A DNA stretch of 51,102 nt from Actinomycetes bacterium (GCA_023418505.1 JAEZZR010000014.1:1-51102); one strand, 5' to 3'. Numbered from the stretch's first letter, positions 7,088 to 15,264 are shown. Notes: a model not told the origin generated them from the letters alone. A program made the numbers and translations.

Positions 7088-10045
7088 GTGACTCTCATCA
7101 GTATTCCACTTCTGGTTGCATGCGCGCTGGCGTTGACACCGCTTTTTGTGAAGGTGTTGGGTAGGCATGCCGGTTGGCCGATCGTGGCGTTTTTTATTGC
7201 TGCGGCGGTCCAGTTGGCGCGTCTTGCTGGCGATGTTTTCGGTGAACATGCCGGATCTGCGCATGCAGTTGAGTTTTCCGCCCCGTGGGCGGGTCCGATG
7301 TTGTCCGATTCGGTCAGTATTGAATTTGCATTGCGGCTTGATCCGTTGTCGTTTGTATTTTCGATGTTGGCGCTGCTGATTGGCTCAGTAGTTTTCATCT
7401 ATTCCACCGCGTACTTGCCACCGAAGGATCCGAAGACGGGTGGCGGCAAGATGAGCTTCTACCTGCTGATGACGGCATTTATGCTCGCCGTGATCTTGCT
7501 GGTCTTGGCTAACGACGTTGCACTGCTGTTCATCGGCTGGGAGCTGGTCTCCATGGCGTCGTTCATGTTGATTGCGCGCTCTGGTTCGGCTGGCGAGCCC
7601 GGTTCGATCCGTACCTTGCTGCTCACATTCACCGGTGGCTTGCTGCTACTTGCTGGCCTGGCCGTAGCGGTATGGGCAACGGGCACCACGAATGTCTCCG
7701 AGCTGCTGGCTCATCCGGTCTGGCACGAACGCCCGGGGGTAACCGCAGCTACCGCTATCTTGATTGGTTTGGCTGGTTTCACGAAGGCAGCGCAGCTGCC
7801 ATTCCACGCGTGGTTGCCAGAGGCCATGGCCGCGATCACCCCGGTTTCTGCGTTCCTACACGCAGCAGCGGTGGTGAAAGCTGGTATCTACTTGCTGCTG
7901 CGTTTCGCAGAGGCTTTCGCTCATATTTCGGCATGGCAATACCTTCTTATTATTGCGGGTATGGCCACGGCCGTAGCTACGGCGTTCTTTGCTATTCAGC
8001 AGACTGATATTAAGAAGCTAATTGCCTACTCCACGGTCTCTCAGCTGGGCTGGATTGTTGCCACCATCGGTGTGGGCACCCAGTTCGCGATCGTCGCTGC
8101 CGTGGTACACACCATGGCGCACGCGATGTTCAAGAGCTCGCTGTTTATGTTGGCTGGCGTGGTCGATCACGAAGCTGGCACCCGCGATCTGCGTCGCATG
8201 GGTCCGCTGTGGTCCAAGATGCCATGGACTTTCGGTTCCATGATTATCGGCGCCGCTTCGATGGCTGCTATTCCGCCTACCTTCGGCTTCATGTCTAAGG
8301 AAGGCATGTTGGAGGCTTTCACCGAGGCTCCACTGTCCAATTCCGGCGTAGTGGTCCTGCTGATCGCCGCAGGTATCGGCGCATTCGCTACCTTCACTTA
8401 CTCCGCGCGTTTGGTATTCGGTGTCTTCATTGATGGTTCGCGCGATGTGTCGAAGGTGCACGAAGCTCCTGTTGCGTTGTGGCTGCCCGCGGCACTTCCT
8501 GGTGTGTTGTCTTTGCCAGTTGCGTTCTTCGCAGGGGTGCTTTTCGACGACGCCTTGAACAGCGTTGCTACTACCGTCTCGGGATCCCCTTATGCGGACG
8601 CCCATTTGGCGCTCTGGCACGGCATTAACGTTCCATTCATCATTTCGATGATTGTGCTGGTGGCAGGCTTTATCGCTATCGTTGCCCGCAAGTCCGTCTA
8701 CGGTGTGATCTTGGAGCGCAAGCTCTTCCCATTCACCGGTGTTCAGGCTTTGGAAGCTGGCACCAAGGCTGCAGCGTATGTTGGCCGTGGTTTCGGCAAG
8801 CTAGCAGATTCGCATTCGCCTAGCCGTCACCTAGCGCCGCTGCTGGCCATCCTGGTGGCTTATGGTGCTTTGGTCTTTATCACTGGCGACCTGCACTCGG
8901 TGGGTGGCGAGCCACTATCGCCGAAGTTGCCGGATATTGATCATCCGCTGGATCTGCTGCCACTGATCGTGATCTTGCTTGCTGGTGGTGCCGTCGTACT
9001 AGCAAAGAACCGTCTGCAGGCAACCATCTTGCTCGGTGTACTGGGCACAGGCGTGACCTTGCAGATCATGTTGCTGGGCGCACCGGATGTGGCGCTAACC
9101 CAGTTCCTCGTGGAGCTGCTGACTGTGGTGCTGATGATGCTGGTGCTGCGCCATCAGCCACGTGCGTTCGCGGAGACCTCTTCGCGTCGCAAGTGGATGG
9201 GTGCCATCGTTGGTATTGGTACTGGCCTGGTGACCTTCGCTGCGGTGTGGACACTCACCGGACGCCGGCAGATTACGGAAATCGGCAACTGGTACTTGGA
9301 AAACACCTACGACGTCACCGGCGAGAAGAACATCGTCAACGTAATTCTGGTGGAATTCCGTGCTTTCGATACCTTAGGCGAGCTGGCAGTACTGGGTATG
9401 GCAGGCGTTGCGATGGGTGCCGTGGTGGCCTCTGTTCCACGTTGGCCACACCTGCTGGATCAACCGGGCGACCTGGTAGATCCAAAGCTGAACACGTTGT
9501 ACATGCGTCAGCTCAACCGCTGGTTGGTGCCGATTCTGCTAGTTACCTCCGCGCTGGTGTTCTACCGCGGTGGCAACGAGCCAGGTGGTGCGTTCAACGC
9601 AGCACTAATCGGTACCGCTACCTTCATGCTGATCTACCTGGCACGTGATACCGATCGTCCGGTGATTGGCAAGACTGGGCCGTACTGGCTCAGCGCATGT
9701 GGTGTGGCTTTGGCGATCGTGGTTGGTTTCTTCGGTTACTTCAAGGAACCATCGGGATCCTTCCTGGCGCCACTGTACGGCTACCTAGGCGATACCCACC
9801 TCACTTCGGCTCTGATTTTCGACGCTGGTGTTTACCTGGCCGTGCTGGGTATTACCGCAGCTGCGCTGAATAACCTTGGCGGTTCAGAACGCCCTGGCTC
9901 GGCGAAGTCTGATGCTGATTTAGGCCCTGCGGTAGCCAACCGCACTAGCTTGACTGTTGGTGCACCTTCGCAGGAGCTGAAAGCACAAGAAGCTCATGAA
10001 ACTCACGAGCAAAAATCCGCACACTCAACCAAGCAGGAGGCATAA
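7088..10045 (+). CDS. mrpA: Mrp-type Na+/H+ antiporter subunit A, fused to subunit B
   Basis: A 985-aa polytopic membrane protein. The first half is a complex-I-like proton-translocating domain (LLFIGWELVSMASF, then QLPFHAWLPEAMAAITPVSAF and later STVSQLGW). The middle is the MrpA C-terminal region (LGAPDVALTQFLVELLTVVL). From about residue 800 an MrpB-like domain follows (PILLVTSALVFYRGGNEPGG). The A+B fusion explains why no separate mrpB is present. The C-terminal 60 residues are hydrophilic. It is the first gene of a six-gene operon with the next gene 3 nt away. The complex exchanges cytoplasmic Na+/Li+ (and possibly K+) for protons and serves in salt and alkali tolerance. Start: GTG at 7088 after GAAAGCAA. 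Confidence 0.94.
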   Translation: MTLISIPLLVACALALTPLFVKVLGRHAGWPIVAFFIAAAVQLARLAGDVFGEHAGSAHAVEFSAPWAGPMLSDSVSIEFALRLDPLSFVFSMLALLIGSVVFIYSTAYLPPKDPKTGGGKMSFYLLMTAFMLAVILLVLANDVALLFIGWELVSMASFMLIARSGSAGEPGSIRTLLLTFTGGLLLLAGLAVAVWATGTTNVSELLAHPVWHERPGVTAATAILIGLAGFTKAAQLPFHAWLPEAMAAITPVSAFLHAAAVVKAGIYLLLRFAEAFAHISAWQYLLIIAGMATAVATAFFAIQQTDIKKLIAYSTVSQLGWIVATIGVGTQFAIVAAVVHTMAHAMFKSSLFMLAGVVDHEAGTRDLRRMGPLWSKMPWTFGSMIIGAASMAAIPPTFGFMSKEGMLEAFTEAPLSNSGVVVLLIAAGIGAFATFTYSARLVFGVFIDGSRDVSKVHEAPVALWLPAALPGVLSLPVAFFAGVLFDDALNSVATTVSGSPYADAHLALWHGINVPFIISMIVLVAGFIAIVARKSVYGVILERKLFPFTGVQALEAGTKAAAYVGRGFGKLADSHSPSRHLAPLLAILVAYGALVFITGDLHSVGGEPLSPKLPDIDHPLDLLPLIVILLAGGAVVLAKNRLQATILLGVLGTGVTLQIMLLGAPDVALTQFLVELLTVVLMMLVLRHQPRAFAETSSRRKWMGAIVGIGTGLVTFAAVWTLTGRRQITEIGNWYLENTYDVTGEKNIVNVILVEFRAFDTLGELAVLGMAGVAMGAVVASVPRWPHLLDQPGDLVDPKLNTLYMRQLNRWLVPILLVTSALVFYRGGNEPGGAFNAALIGTATFMLIYLARDTDRPVIGKTGPYWLSACGVALAIVVGFFGYFKEPSGSFLAPLYGYLGDTHLTSALIFDAGVYLAVLGITAAALNNLGGSERPGSAKSDADLGPAVANRTSLTVGAPSQELKAQEAHETHEQKSAHSTKQEA

Positions 10046-10048
10046 CCA

Positions 10049-10495
10049 ATGATTATTGCTTTAACCTGTGCGATTCTGGCTGGTGGCGGTGCATACCTAG
10101 TACTGCAACGCGGCATGATTCGCATGATCATTGGCATGTTGATGATCTCGCATGCCGCCAACTTGATGATTTTGGCAGCTGGCGTGGGCGCATTCCGTGG
10201 CGAACCACTGTTGGGACAAGTTGATCTCGATGTGGCAGCCGACCCACTAACTCAGGCATTCGTGCTTACCGCAATTGTGATTACGATGGCGATCACCGCG
10301 TTTATGCTGGCCATGGCAGCACTCGGCCGCAATGACGACACCCGGGTGCACGAAGATCGCGAGGCCATGGCTCAGCTTTCTACCGCTGGCCGCCGCGCGC
10401 TGAAGCATATTCCTTCCGATTCTGATTCCTCAGATCAAAAAGCCGCTATCGACCGGGATTACCCTGAGAACCGTCCGGAAGCGAGTGATAACTAA
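10049..10495 (+). CDS. mrpC: Mrp antiporter subunit C (NuoK-like)
   Basis: A 148-aa protein with three membrane helices in its first 105 residues, resembling complex I NuoK. The conserved segment GMLMISHAANLMILAAG is present, as is DPLTQAFVLTAIVITMAITAF. The last 40 or so residues are a hydrophilic charged tail (DSDSSDQKAAIDRDYPE) that is longer than in many MrpC proteins. An AGGAGG Shine-Dalgarno lies inside the end of mrpA. The stop codon is immediately followed by the mrpD start codon, suggesting coupled translation. It is a structural part of the antiporter in the cytoplasmic membrane. Confidence 0.93.
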   Translation: MIIALTCAILAGGGAYLVLQRGMIRMIIGMLMISHAANLMILAAGVGAFRGEPLLGQVDLDVAADPLTQAFVLTAIVITMAITAFMLAMAALGRNDDTRVHEDREAMAQLSTAGRRALKHIPSDSDSSDQKAAIDRDYPENRPEASDN

Positions 10496-12046
10496 ATGAG
10501 CGTCGAAGTTATTTCTGCATTACTGCCTCTATTCGTTGCCATTCCACTGCTGCTTTCGGCAATTGCTGCTATTGCACCGTGGGACGGTCTACGGGTACCC
10601 CTTGGTATCGGCGTTCCTCTGCTTCAGGCAATCGCAGGTATCAGCCTGTTTGTTTATGTCTCTACTAATGGCCCCGTAGGCCACTCTGTAGGTGCTTTCC
10701 CAGGTGGCGTCTCGATTCCATTCATCGCGGATAGCTTCTCGATGTTGATGCTGTCTGTGGCAGCATTCGTAGTCTTCGTAGGCTCCTGGTTTGCGCACAG
10801 TGCTGGTGAAACGAATTCCCGTTTCTTCCATTCGCTCACACTGATGATGTTGGCCGGTATGTCCGGTGCGTTCCTTACCGCCGATCTGTTCAACTTCTTC
10901 GTGTGGATGGAAGTGATGCTGCTGCCTTCCTACGGTCTGATTGCTGTGACCGGTAACTGGCACCGTTTGGCAGCAGGTCGCTCCTTCGTACTGGTCAACC
11001 TACTTACGTCTACGGTGCTGCTCGCCGGTGTGGCCATGGTTTATGGCTCGGTAGGCAGCGTGAACCTGGCGATCTTGGCCGGTGTTGGTGGCGGCTCCGG
11101 TACCGGGCCAATCGCACTGGGCATTGTGATCGTAGCCCTAGCAGTGAAGGCTGGCATCGTACCGGCACACACGTGGCTGCCTCGTACCTACCCTTCCACT
11201 AGCCCCGCGGTCATGGCGCTGTTTTCTGCCGTCCACACCAAGGTTGCGGTCTACATGCTGTTCCGCATCTACGTGGTGGCAGTGGATATGAATGCGAACT
11301 GGCACTGGCCACTGCTGATCGTGATGGTGGTTTCCATGCTGGTTGGCGCCTACGCCGGCTTGGGCGAATCCACTATGCGCGAGGTGCTGGCCTACCAGAT
11401 GATCAACGGTATGCCGTTCATCCTGTTGGTATTGGCATTTACTGATGGCGATGCTGCCAAGGTTTTGGCTGCCGGTATTTTCTACGCGCTGCACCACATG
11501 ATTACGGTGGGTTCGCTGATTATGGCTACGGGTGCGGTGGAAGAAACCTACGGCACTGGTTCGCTCACGCGTCTTTCTGGTATCGCGCGGCGTGATGTGT
11601 TCGTCTCGTGGATCGTGGCTGCGATGGCCTTCTCGATTGTGGGCTTCCCGCCGTTTTCCGGTGTGTTCGGCAAGATCGGCGTAGTTTTCGCTGCGGCATC
11701 TACCGGCGACGCCCGTTCTATCGTGGCGATTACTGCGATTGTTCTTGCGTCGTTAGGCGCATTGCTCTGCATGGTTCGCATGTGGCACGGCGTGTTCTGG
11801 GGTCGCCCAATGCAGGGTGTGCCAGATTCCCTGCGGGTGCGCACCAGCTTGACGCTTCCTTCCGCAGTTCTTGCTGCGGTCAGCTTGGGCATGTTCCTAG
11901 GAGCGGGCTGGGTGGCCGAGGCAACGTCGGCAGCCGCGGAATCGCTGGTGGATGTACCTGCCTACGTGGAAGCAACTCTGGGCAACGTAGACGAAGCTGT
12001 TGGCTATGGACATTTGAATAACGTGCCAGCTCAGGAGGGCAACTAA
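10496..12046 (+). CDS. mrpD: Mrp antiporter subunit D
   Basis: A 516-aa protein with about 14 hydrophobic segments, homologous to the proton-pumping NuoL/M/N subunits. Recognisable elements are LFNFFVWMEVMLLPSYGLIAV (the glutamate of the WME segment is the conserved membrane acid), the lysine-containing ALAVKAGIVPAHTWLPRTYPSTSPAVMA region, and AIFYALHHMITVG-like helix 12. Together with MrpA it is thought to carry the ion-translocating channels of the complex. It abuts mrpC with no gap and is followed 3 nt later by mrpE. The C terminus after about residue 450 is less conserved and alanine-rich. Confidence 0.93.
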   Translation: MSVEVISALLPLFVAIPLLLSAIAAIAPWDGLRVPLGIGVPLLQAIAGISLFVYVSTNGPVGHSVGAFPGGVSIPFIADSFSMLMLSVAAFVVFVGSWFAHSAGETNSRFFHSLTLMMLAGMSGAFLTADLFNFFVWMEVMLLPSYGLIAVTGNWHRLAAGRSFVLVNLLTSTVLLAGVAMVYGSVGSVNLAILAGVGGGSGTGPIALGIVIVALAVKAGIVPAHTWLPRTYPSTSPAVMALFSAVHTKVAVYMLFRIYVVAVDMNANWHWPLLIVMVVSMLVGAYAGLGESTMREVLAYQMINGMPFILLVLAFTDGDAAKVLAAGIFYALHHMITVGSLIMATGAVEETYGTGSLTRLSGIARRDVFVSWIVAAMAFSIVGFPPFSGVFGKIGVVFAAASTGDARSIVAITAIVLASLGALLCMVRMWHGVFWGRPMQGVPDSLRVRTSLTLPSAVLAAVSLGMFLGAGWVAEATSAAAESLVDVPAYVEATLGNVDEAVGYGHLNNVPAQEGN

Positions 12047-12049
12047 CCG

Positions 12050-12568
12050 ATGAAACTTTTCAATACGGTGAAGTTCGCAATTTGGCTGATGACAGAGATC
12101 TTGCGCACCGCAACCGCCGTTGTGATTGATACGATGCGGCCGAATCAGAAACAGTCTCCTGTGCTTATCGGCCTGCCCGTGCGGATCGATTCTGATTTTG
12201 CGCTGACCGCGTACTCCGCGTCTATTTCCATGACGCCTGGCACGTTGGTAGTGGGTACGCGCGAGTTAGCTGCCGACGACGCCAAACGCCTCGGCGGCCA
12301 CAAGTATCTCTATATCGTGCATGCCATTTTCGGCGCAGATCTAGAGGAATTGTTCGACTCGCTGTACGACATGGAGGAGCGTTTAGCTCCCGACGTGAAA
12401 CAGCTGCCTCGGCCGGCTGGCATCTTGTTCGATGAATACACCCCGCATCAGGACACCGATGCAGGTGCGCGAGTGGGCACGGCACGTGAAGCGGAAGAAG
12501 GGCTACCACTGGACAACATCGTCTACGGGGAAGCCAAAAGCAACTCTAGGGTTGAGGAGGGATCTTAA
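12050..12568 (+). CDS. mrpE: Mrp antiporter subunit E
   Basis: A 172-aa MrpE-family protein. The N terminus has a weakly hydrophobic membrane-associating helix (LFNTVKFAIWLMTEILRTATAVV). The conserved core follows: VRIDSDFALTAYSASISMTPGTLVV, then YLYIVHAIFGADLEELFDSLYDMEERL. The C-terminal 60 residues are hydrophilic and probably disordered. A GGAGG site at the end of mrpD lies a few nucleotides upstream. MrpE is needed for assembly of the antiporter in other bacteria. Confidence 0.92.
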   Translation: MKLFNTVKFAIWLMTEILRTATAVVIDTMRPNQKQSPVLIGLPVRIDSDFALTAYSASISMTPGTLVVGTRELAADDAKRLGGHKYLYIVHAIFGADLEELFDSLYDMEERLAPDVKQLPRPAGILFDEYTPHQDTDAGARVGTAREAEEGLPLDNIVYGEAKSNSRVEEGS

Positions 12569-12572
12569 GTAA

Positions 12573-12848
12573 ATGAATGACTCTTTCGTCACTATTGTTG
12601 CTGGCATCGGAGTTGCCATCTGCTCTTTAGCGTTCGTGCTCTCTGTGGTGTTGGCGTTCCGCGTTCGCGGCAACGTTTCGCGCGCGGTGGTAGCCGACGT
12701 GGTTTTCTACGCAATGGTGGGCGTGTTCCTCACTACTGCAATGCTGCGTGACACTGCGATTACCTTCGACATCGCATTGCTGGCCGGCTTGCTGGGCATC
12801 CTATCCACCGTGGGTTTGGCTCGCGTAGTGTCCCGGGGACGGAGGTAA
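12573..12848 (+). CDS. mrpF: Mrp antiporter subunit F
   Basis: A 91-aa protein with three membrane helices: IVAGIGVAICSLAFVLSVVLAF; the segment around VFYAMVGVFLTTAML; and IALLAGLLGILSTVGLARVV. This is the usual size and topology of MrpF. A GAGGAGGGAT ribosome-binding site overlaps the mrpE stop region. It is a part of the membrane antiporter complex. Confidence 0.91.
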   Translation: MNDSFVTIVAGIGVAICSLAFVLSVVLAFRVRGNVSRAVVADVVFYAMVGVFLTTAMLRDTAITFDIALLAGLLGILSTVGLARVVSRGRR

Positions 12849-12853
12849 CTTCC

Positions 12854-13240
12854 ATGGATATCGTTAACATCATTTGGTCTGTGCTCTTCGCTATTTTCAC
12901 CATTGGTGGCTCGCTGTATTTGCTGGGCGGCTTCTTCGCAATGTGGCGTAGCACTGATGCTCTGGTTCGTTTGAACCAGCTTTCGGCAGCGGTTGCTGTC
13001 GGTGTGCCCTTTTTAATCGTTGCGAACCTGATCCTGGAGATCTCTCAAGGTGTAGTGGATTTTGGCGATGTGGTTACCGCAGCGGTGGCTATCGCTTCGA
13101 TCTTGGTAGTCGCTTCGGTTTCTTCAGAGATGCTTGGTCGCGCTGCTCTTGGAGCTCGTGATGGTTCTGCAGAGGACTACGACCCGAATGAGGCAAAAGA
13201 AGACTCTACGAAGGCTCGGTTTGTAAGAAAACGTCGGTAA
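12854..13240 (+). CDS. mrpG: Mrp antiporter subunit G
   Basis: A 128-aa protein; the last subunit of the operon. Three hydrophobic segments are present: IIWSVLFAIFTIGGSLYLLGG; VGVPFLIVANLILEI; and VVTAAVAIASILVVASVSSEML. MrpG proteins share the WRSTDALVRLNQLS-type loop seen here between helices 1 and 2. The C terminus is charged (EDYDPNEAKEDSTKARFVRKRR). GGACGGAGG overlaps the end of mrpF as the ribosome-binding site. A strong terminator follows 22 nt after the stop codon, closing the operon. Confidence 0.91.
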   Translation: MDIVNIIWSVLFAIFTIGGSLYLLGGFFAMWRSTDALVRLNQLSAAVAVGVPFLIVANLILEISQGVVDFGDVVTAAVAIASILVVASVSSEMLGRAALGARDGSAEDYDPNEAKEDSTKARFVRKRR

Positions 13241-13261
13241 AGCGTTGCGATCTTGCAATCT

Positions 13262-13290
13262 CCCCCACCCCCGGGTGGGGGTATTTTTAT
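13262..13290 (+). terminator. rho-independent terminator of the mrp operon
   Basis: A near-perfect GC-rich inverted repeat (cccccaccc/gggtggggg, 13262-13281) is followed by tatttttat. This is the strongest intrinsic terminator in the window and separates the mrp operon from the small-protein island. Confidence 0.92.
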
Positions 13291-13601
13291 AAATTATTCC
13301 AGGCCTCAATAGTGACGTTGATCACTTTGATTAATTTATCGTGGAGAAACTAACACAACAGCTCAGGGGCAAAAATCGCGTCCTTACTGGGCATATTTTA
13401 ATAAGTTATCTATCACTAATTAGCGGTTAAAAATTAACGCCTTTGCGTATTAGCCGGGGCTAGCTAGAAATTACCGAAACCTGCTATTGCGCCAGTCACA
13501 GTGTCAGCTTAGTCTTACTTTTGCATGCGTCGCCGGGTGCGGTGGCTGCATAATTCTTTTCGTTCTTCCGTTCTTTTTCACAGTTGTAAAGGACTTACGC
13601 C
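13291..13601 (+). other. AT-rich intergenic leader of the small-protein island
   Basis: About 310 bp without a convincing gene. It is clearly more AT-rich than its surroundings. A near palindrome lies at 13423-13440 (gcggttaaaaattaacgc) and could be an operator. No unambiguous -35/-10 pair stands out. The final 20 nt hold a good AAAGGA ribosome-binding site for the next gene. A long 5' leader or several promoters are possible. Confidence 0.5.
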
Positions 13602-13841
13602 ATGGAAAACATCGTTGCTTTGGTCGAGGCTTTGCCAGACGTTACCTTCGAGTCCCCATTCCCATCCCTAGAGCAGTTCGCAGGCGGCGACATCAACTTC
13701 GGCGTCACCACCCGCGACATCAACCTGCCATTCGGTCGCGATGCCTTCGACATCGAGGTCAAGGACTCCCACGACAAGAACACCACTGTTTCCGACATCG
13801 CTGACATCAACGCAGCTAACGGCGTAGCAGCTGGCAAGTAA
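13602..13841 (+). CDS. small acidic protein, first of three paralogs
   Basis: A 79-aa protein of unrecognised function. It starts MENIVALVEALPDVTFESPF and contains LEQFAGGDINFGV and then RDINLPFGRDAFDIEV; the end is polar. It has no signal peptide, no membrane helix, no cysteine, and is strongly acidic. The first 31 residues are nearly identical to those of the third paralog (14921), including at DNA level. Codons are those preferred for highly expressed corynebacterial genes (almost all GAC, AAC, TTC, ATC), and AAAGGA lies 8 nt before the ATG. Small signal-less acidic proteins include PorA/PorH-type mycolate-membrane channel peptides, but I see no sequence match to those and do not assign that role. 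Confidence 0.85.
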   Translation: MENIVALVEALPDVTFESPFPSLEQFAGGDINFGVTTRDINLPFGRDAFDIEVKDSHDKNTTVSDIADINAANGVAAGK

Positions 13842-13849
13842 TTAAAAAC

Positions 13850-13879
13850 GTTAAGCGGTAAATCCCCCTACCGCTTAAC
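13850..13879 (+). terminator. hairpin after the first small-protein gene
   Basis: A perfect 11-bp stem (gttaagcggta/taccgcttaac) with the 8-nt loop aatccccc. No T-run follows, so it may act as an attenuating or mRNA-stabilising hairpin rather than a full terminator. Confidence 0.65.
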
Positions 13880-13886
13880 CCCATAA

Positions 13887-13939
13887 AACTCCGCTTAGTC
13901 GTTGACTACCCCCTTTAGTCAACGGCTACAAGCGGAGTT
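13887..13939 (+). terminator. large two-part hairpin before the second small-protein gene
   Basis: The lower stem aactccgctt/aagcggagtt (10 bp) and upper stem cgttgacta/tagtcaacg (9 bp) are separated by a small asymmetric internal loop. The apical loop is ccccctt, again C-rich like the loop of the preceding hairpin. No T-run follows. Confidence 0.6.
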
Positions 13940-13984
13940 ACACGCGAATTTACTGGCTTCTCGGTATTTGAAAGTAAAGAGGAT

Positions 13985-14497
13985 ATGGACGTCACCCCAA
14001 TTGTTGAGGTACTAGAAGCACTACCAGACGGACCTTTGGTAGTAATCAACGTAGAGTCGCCTTTCCCAGAGCTGGATAGCTTTGCGGAAAACGACATCGT
14101 CATCGGACCACAGTTCGGCGATATTAACTTCCCATTCGGCCGTGAAGCTTTCGACTTCGGTGTTGTGATCGGCGAAGGTGAAATCGACTCCAACAACGTT
14201 GAAGTTGAAAACGACATCACCAACAAAACCACCGTAGTAACCGAAGCTGCTGCAGACGCAGCAGGCACGGAAGAAGCAGACGCAGCAGGTTCCGAGGCTG
14301 ACGCAGCTGCCACCACTGAGGCTGAAGCAACCGCACCTGAGGCTCCGGTAGTTGACGAAGCAGCTGCCGAAGAAGCAGCAACTGCAGCTGAAGAAGCTGT
14401 GGAAGATCCAGCTGTAACCGAGCAGGCCGCTGAAGCAGCACCTTCTGCTTTTAGCTTCCCAGTGAACCTGAACCCATTCGGAGCTTTCCAGGCGTAA
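13985..14497 (+). CDS. acidic protein with Ala/Glu-rich extension, second of three paralogs
   Basis: 170 aa. The first 65 or so residues share the island's core: EALPDGPLVVINVESPFPEL, the DSFAENDI segment and DINFPFGREAFDFGV. After about residue 80 the protein becomes a long Ala/Glu/Asp/Thr-rich stretch (for example EEADAAGSEADAAAT and DEAAAEEAATAAEEAVEDPA), probably extended or disordered. It ends with a distinct hydrophobic segment, AFSFPVNLNPFGAFQA. No signal peptide or cysteine is seen. AAAGAGGAT precedes the ATG at 13985. It could be read from the promoter of the first gene through the two hairpins. Unknown function; divergent in DNA from the other two paralogs. Confidence 0.83.
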   Translation: MDVTPIVEVLEALPDGPLVVINVESPFPELDSFAENDIVIGPQFGDINFPFGREAFDFGVVIGEGEIDSNNVEVENDITNKTTVVTEAAADAAGTEEADAAGSEADAAATTEAEATAPEAPVVDEAAAEEAATAAEEAVEDPAVTEQAAEAAPSAFSFPVNLNPFGAFQA

Positions 14498-14535
14498 AGA
14501 TCACTTCTCTGTTTTCGCCGAGAAACAGCGATTTC

Positions 14536-14578
14536 AACCACCATCACTCCCCTTCGGGATGATGGTGGTTTTCATTTT
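14536..14578 (+). terminator. rho-independent terminator after the second small-protein gene
   Basis: An 11-bp perfect stem (aaccaccatca/tgatggtggtt, 14536-14546 and 14560-14570) has a loop containing ctccccttcggga and is followed by ttcatttt. Confidence 0.88.
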
Positions 14579-14920
14579 GAAGCAGTTTTGCTAACTATTT
14601 TGAATGTAAACTTTTTACATTTAGCACAAAACTGTAATTCTAATTCAGAATTACCCCCGCCACGCCTGCCCTGAAGGCTTTTATTACCTTAAATCCACCT
14701 TAGATCTGCAGGTCACAGCTATGCAATGTTAGTTGACATATCAATCCTCGGGGGTAATTTACTAAAAATATCGCAATATCTATTGCAGCTTCCACCGAAC
14801 TGATTTAACCTGATTTCATCATTTGAATTAGGCAACAGTAACTGTTAGACGCATTAAGCCTTATTCGTTTGATACACCTTTCATCCTTTACAAGTCACCT
14901 AAATTTAAAGGACATCTGCC
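14579..14920 (+). other. AT-rich regulatory gap before the third small-protein gene
   Basis: About 340 bp without a gene. It contains two clean inverted repeats: aatgtaaa-ctt-tttacatt at 14603-14621 and gtaattc-N7-gaattac at 14634-14654. A promoter-like pair at 14733-14760 follows. The rest is AT-rich with no recognisable element. Confidence 0.6.
14733..14760 (+). promoter_or_regulatory. probable promoter of the third small-protein gene
   Basis: A perfect TTGACA (-35, 14733-14738), a 16-nt spacer and TAATTT (-10, 14755-14760). The predicted start near 14767 gives a leader of about 155 nt. The two inverted repeats at 14603-14654 lie 80-130 bp upstream, where an activator or repressor could bind. 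Confidence 0.55.
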
Positions 14921-15181
14921 ATGGAAAATATCATCGCTTTGGTCGAGGCTTTGCCAGACGTTACCTTCGAGTCCCCATTCCCAGCTTTGGAGCAGTTCGC
15001 AGGCGAAGACATCAACTTCTCCTTCGAAACCCGCGACATCAACCTGCCATTCGGCCGTGACGCATTCGACATCACCGTCACCGACTCTCACAACGAAACC
15101 GTTACCGTTGAAGACGTTCTAGACGTTAACGCTGGCAACGGTGTAGTTGCAGACGCTCCAGCTGGCGGTTCCGCTGAGTAA
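14921..15181 (+). CDS. small acidic protein, third of three paralogs
   Basis: 86 aa, a close copy of the 79-aa protein at 13602: it begins MENIIALVEALPDVTFESPF and contains LEQFAGEDINFSF and RDINLPFGRDAFDITV. The C-terminal part diverges (EDVLDVNAGNGVVADAPAG). There is no signal peptide, membrane segment or cysteine. The start context (aaaggacatctgccATGg) is nearly the same as in the first copy, so the duplication included the ribosome-binding site. It has its own promoter-like pair and a downstream hairpin, so it is probably a separate, strongly expressed unit. Function unknown. Confidence 0.85.
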   Translation: MENIIALVEALPDVTFESPFPALEQFAGEDINFSFETRDINLPFGRDAFDITVTDSHNETVTVEDVLDVNAGNGVVADAPAGGSAE

Positions 15182-15231
15182 TTCTCTGTTGAGTAGTGCC
15201 GGAAGAGCTGGCATTTAGACTCACAGACTTA

Positions 15232-15264
15232 AAGGCCACCAGGGTTTATTACCCCGGTGGCCTT
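15232..15264 (+). terminator. hairpin after the third small-protein gene
   Basis: A 9-bp stem (aaggccacc/ggtggcctt) is extended by GGG/CCC after one mismatch. No strong T-run follows. It is the probable end of the small-protein unit. Confidence 0.7.

Noticed and set aside
13915..14547. Ser/Ala-rich 210-codon frame on the minus strand over the second small-protein gene
   Set aside because: It is antisense to an acidic, codon-biased gene with a good ribosome-binding site and a matching terminator; Ser/Ala runs are the mirror of Ala/Glu codons.
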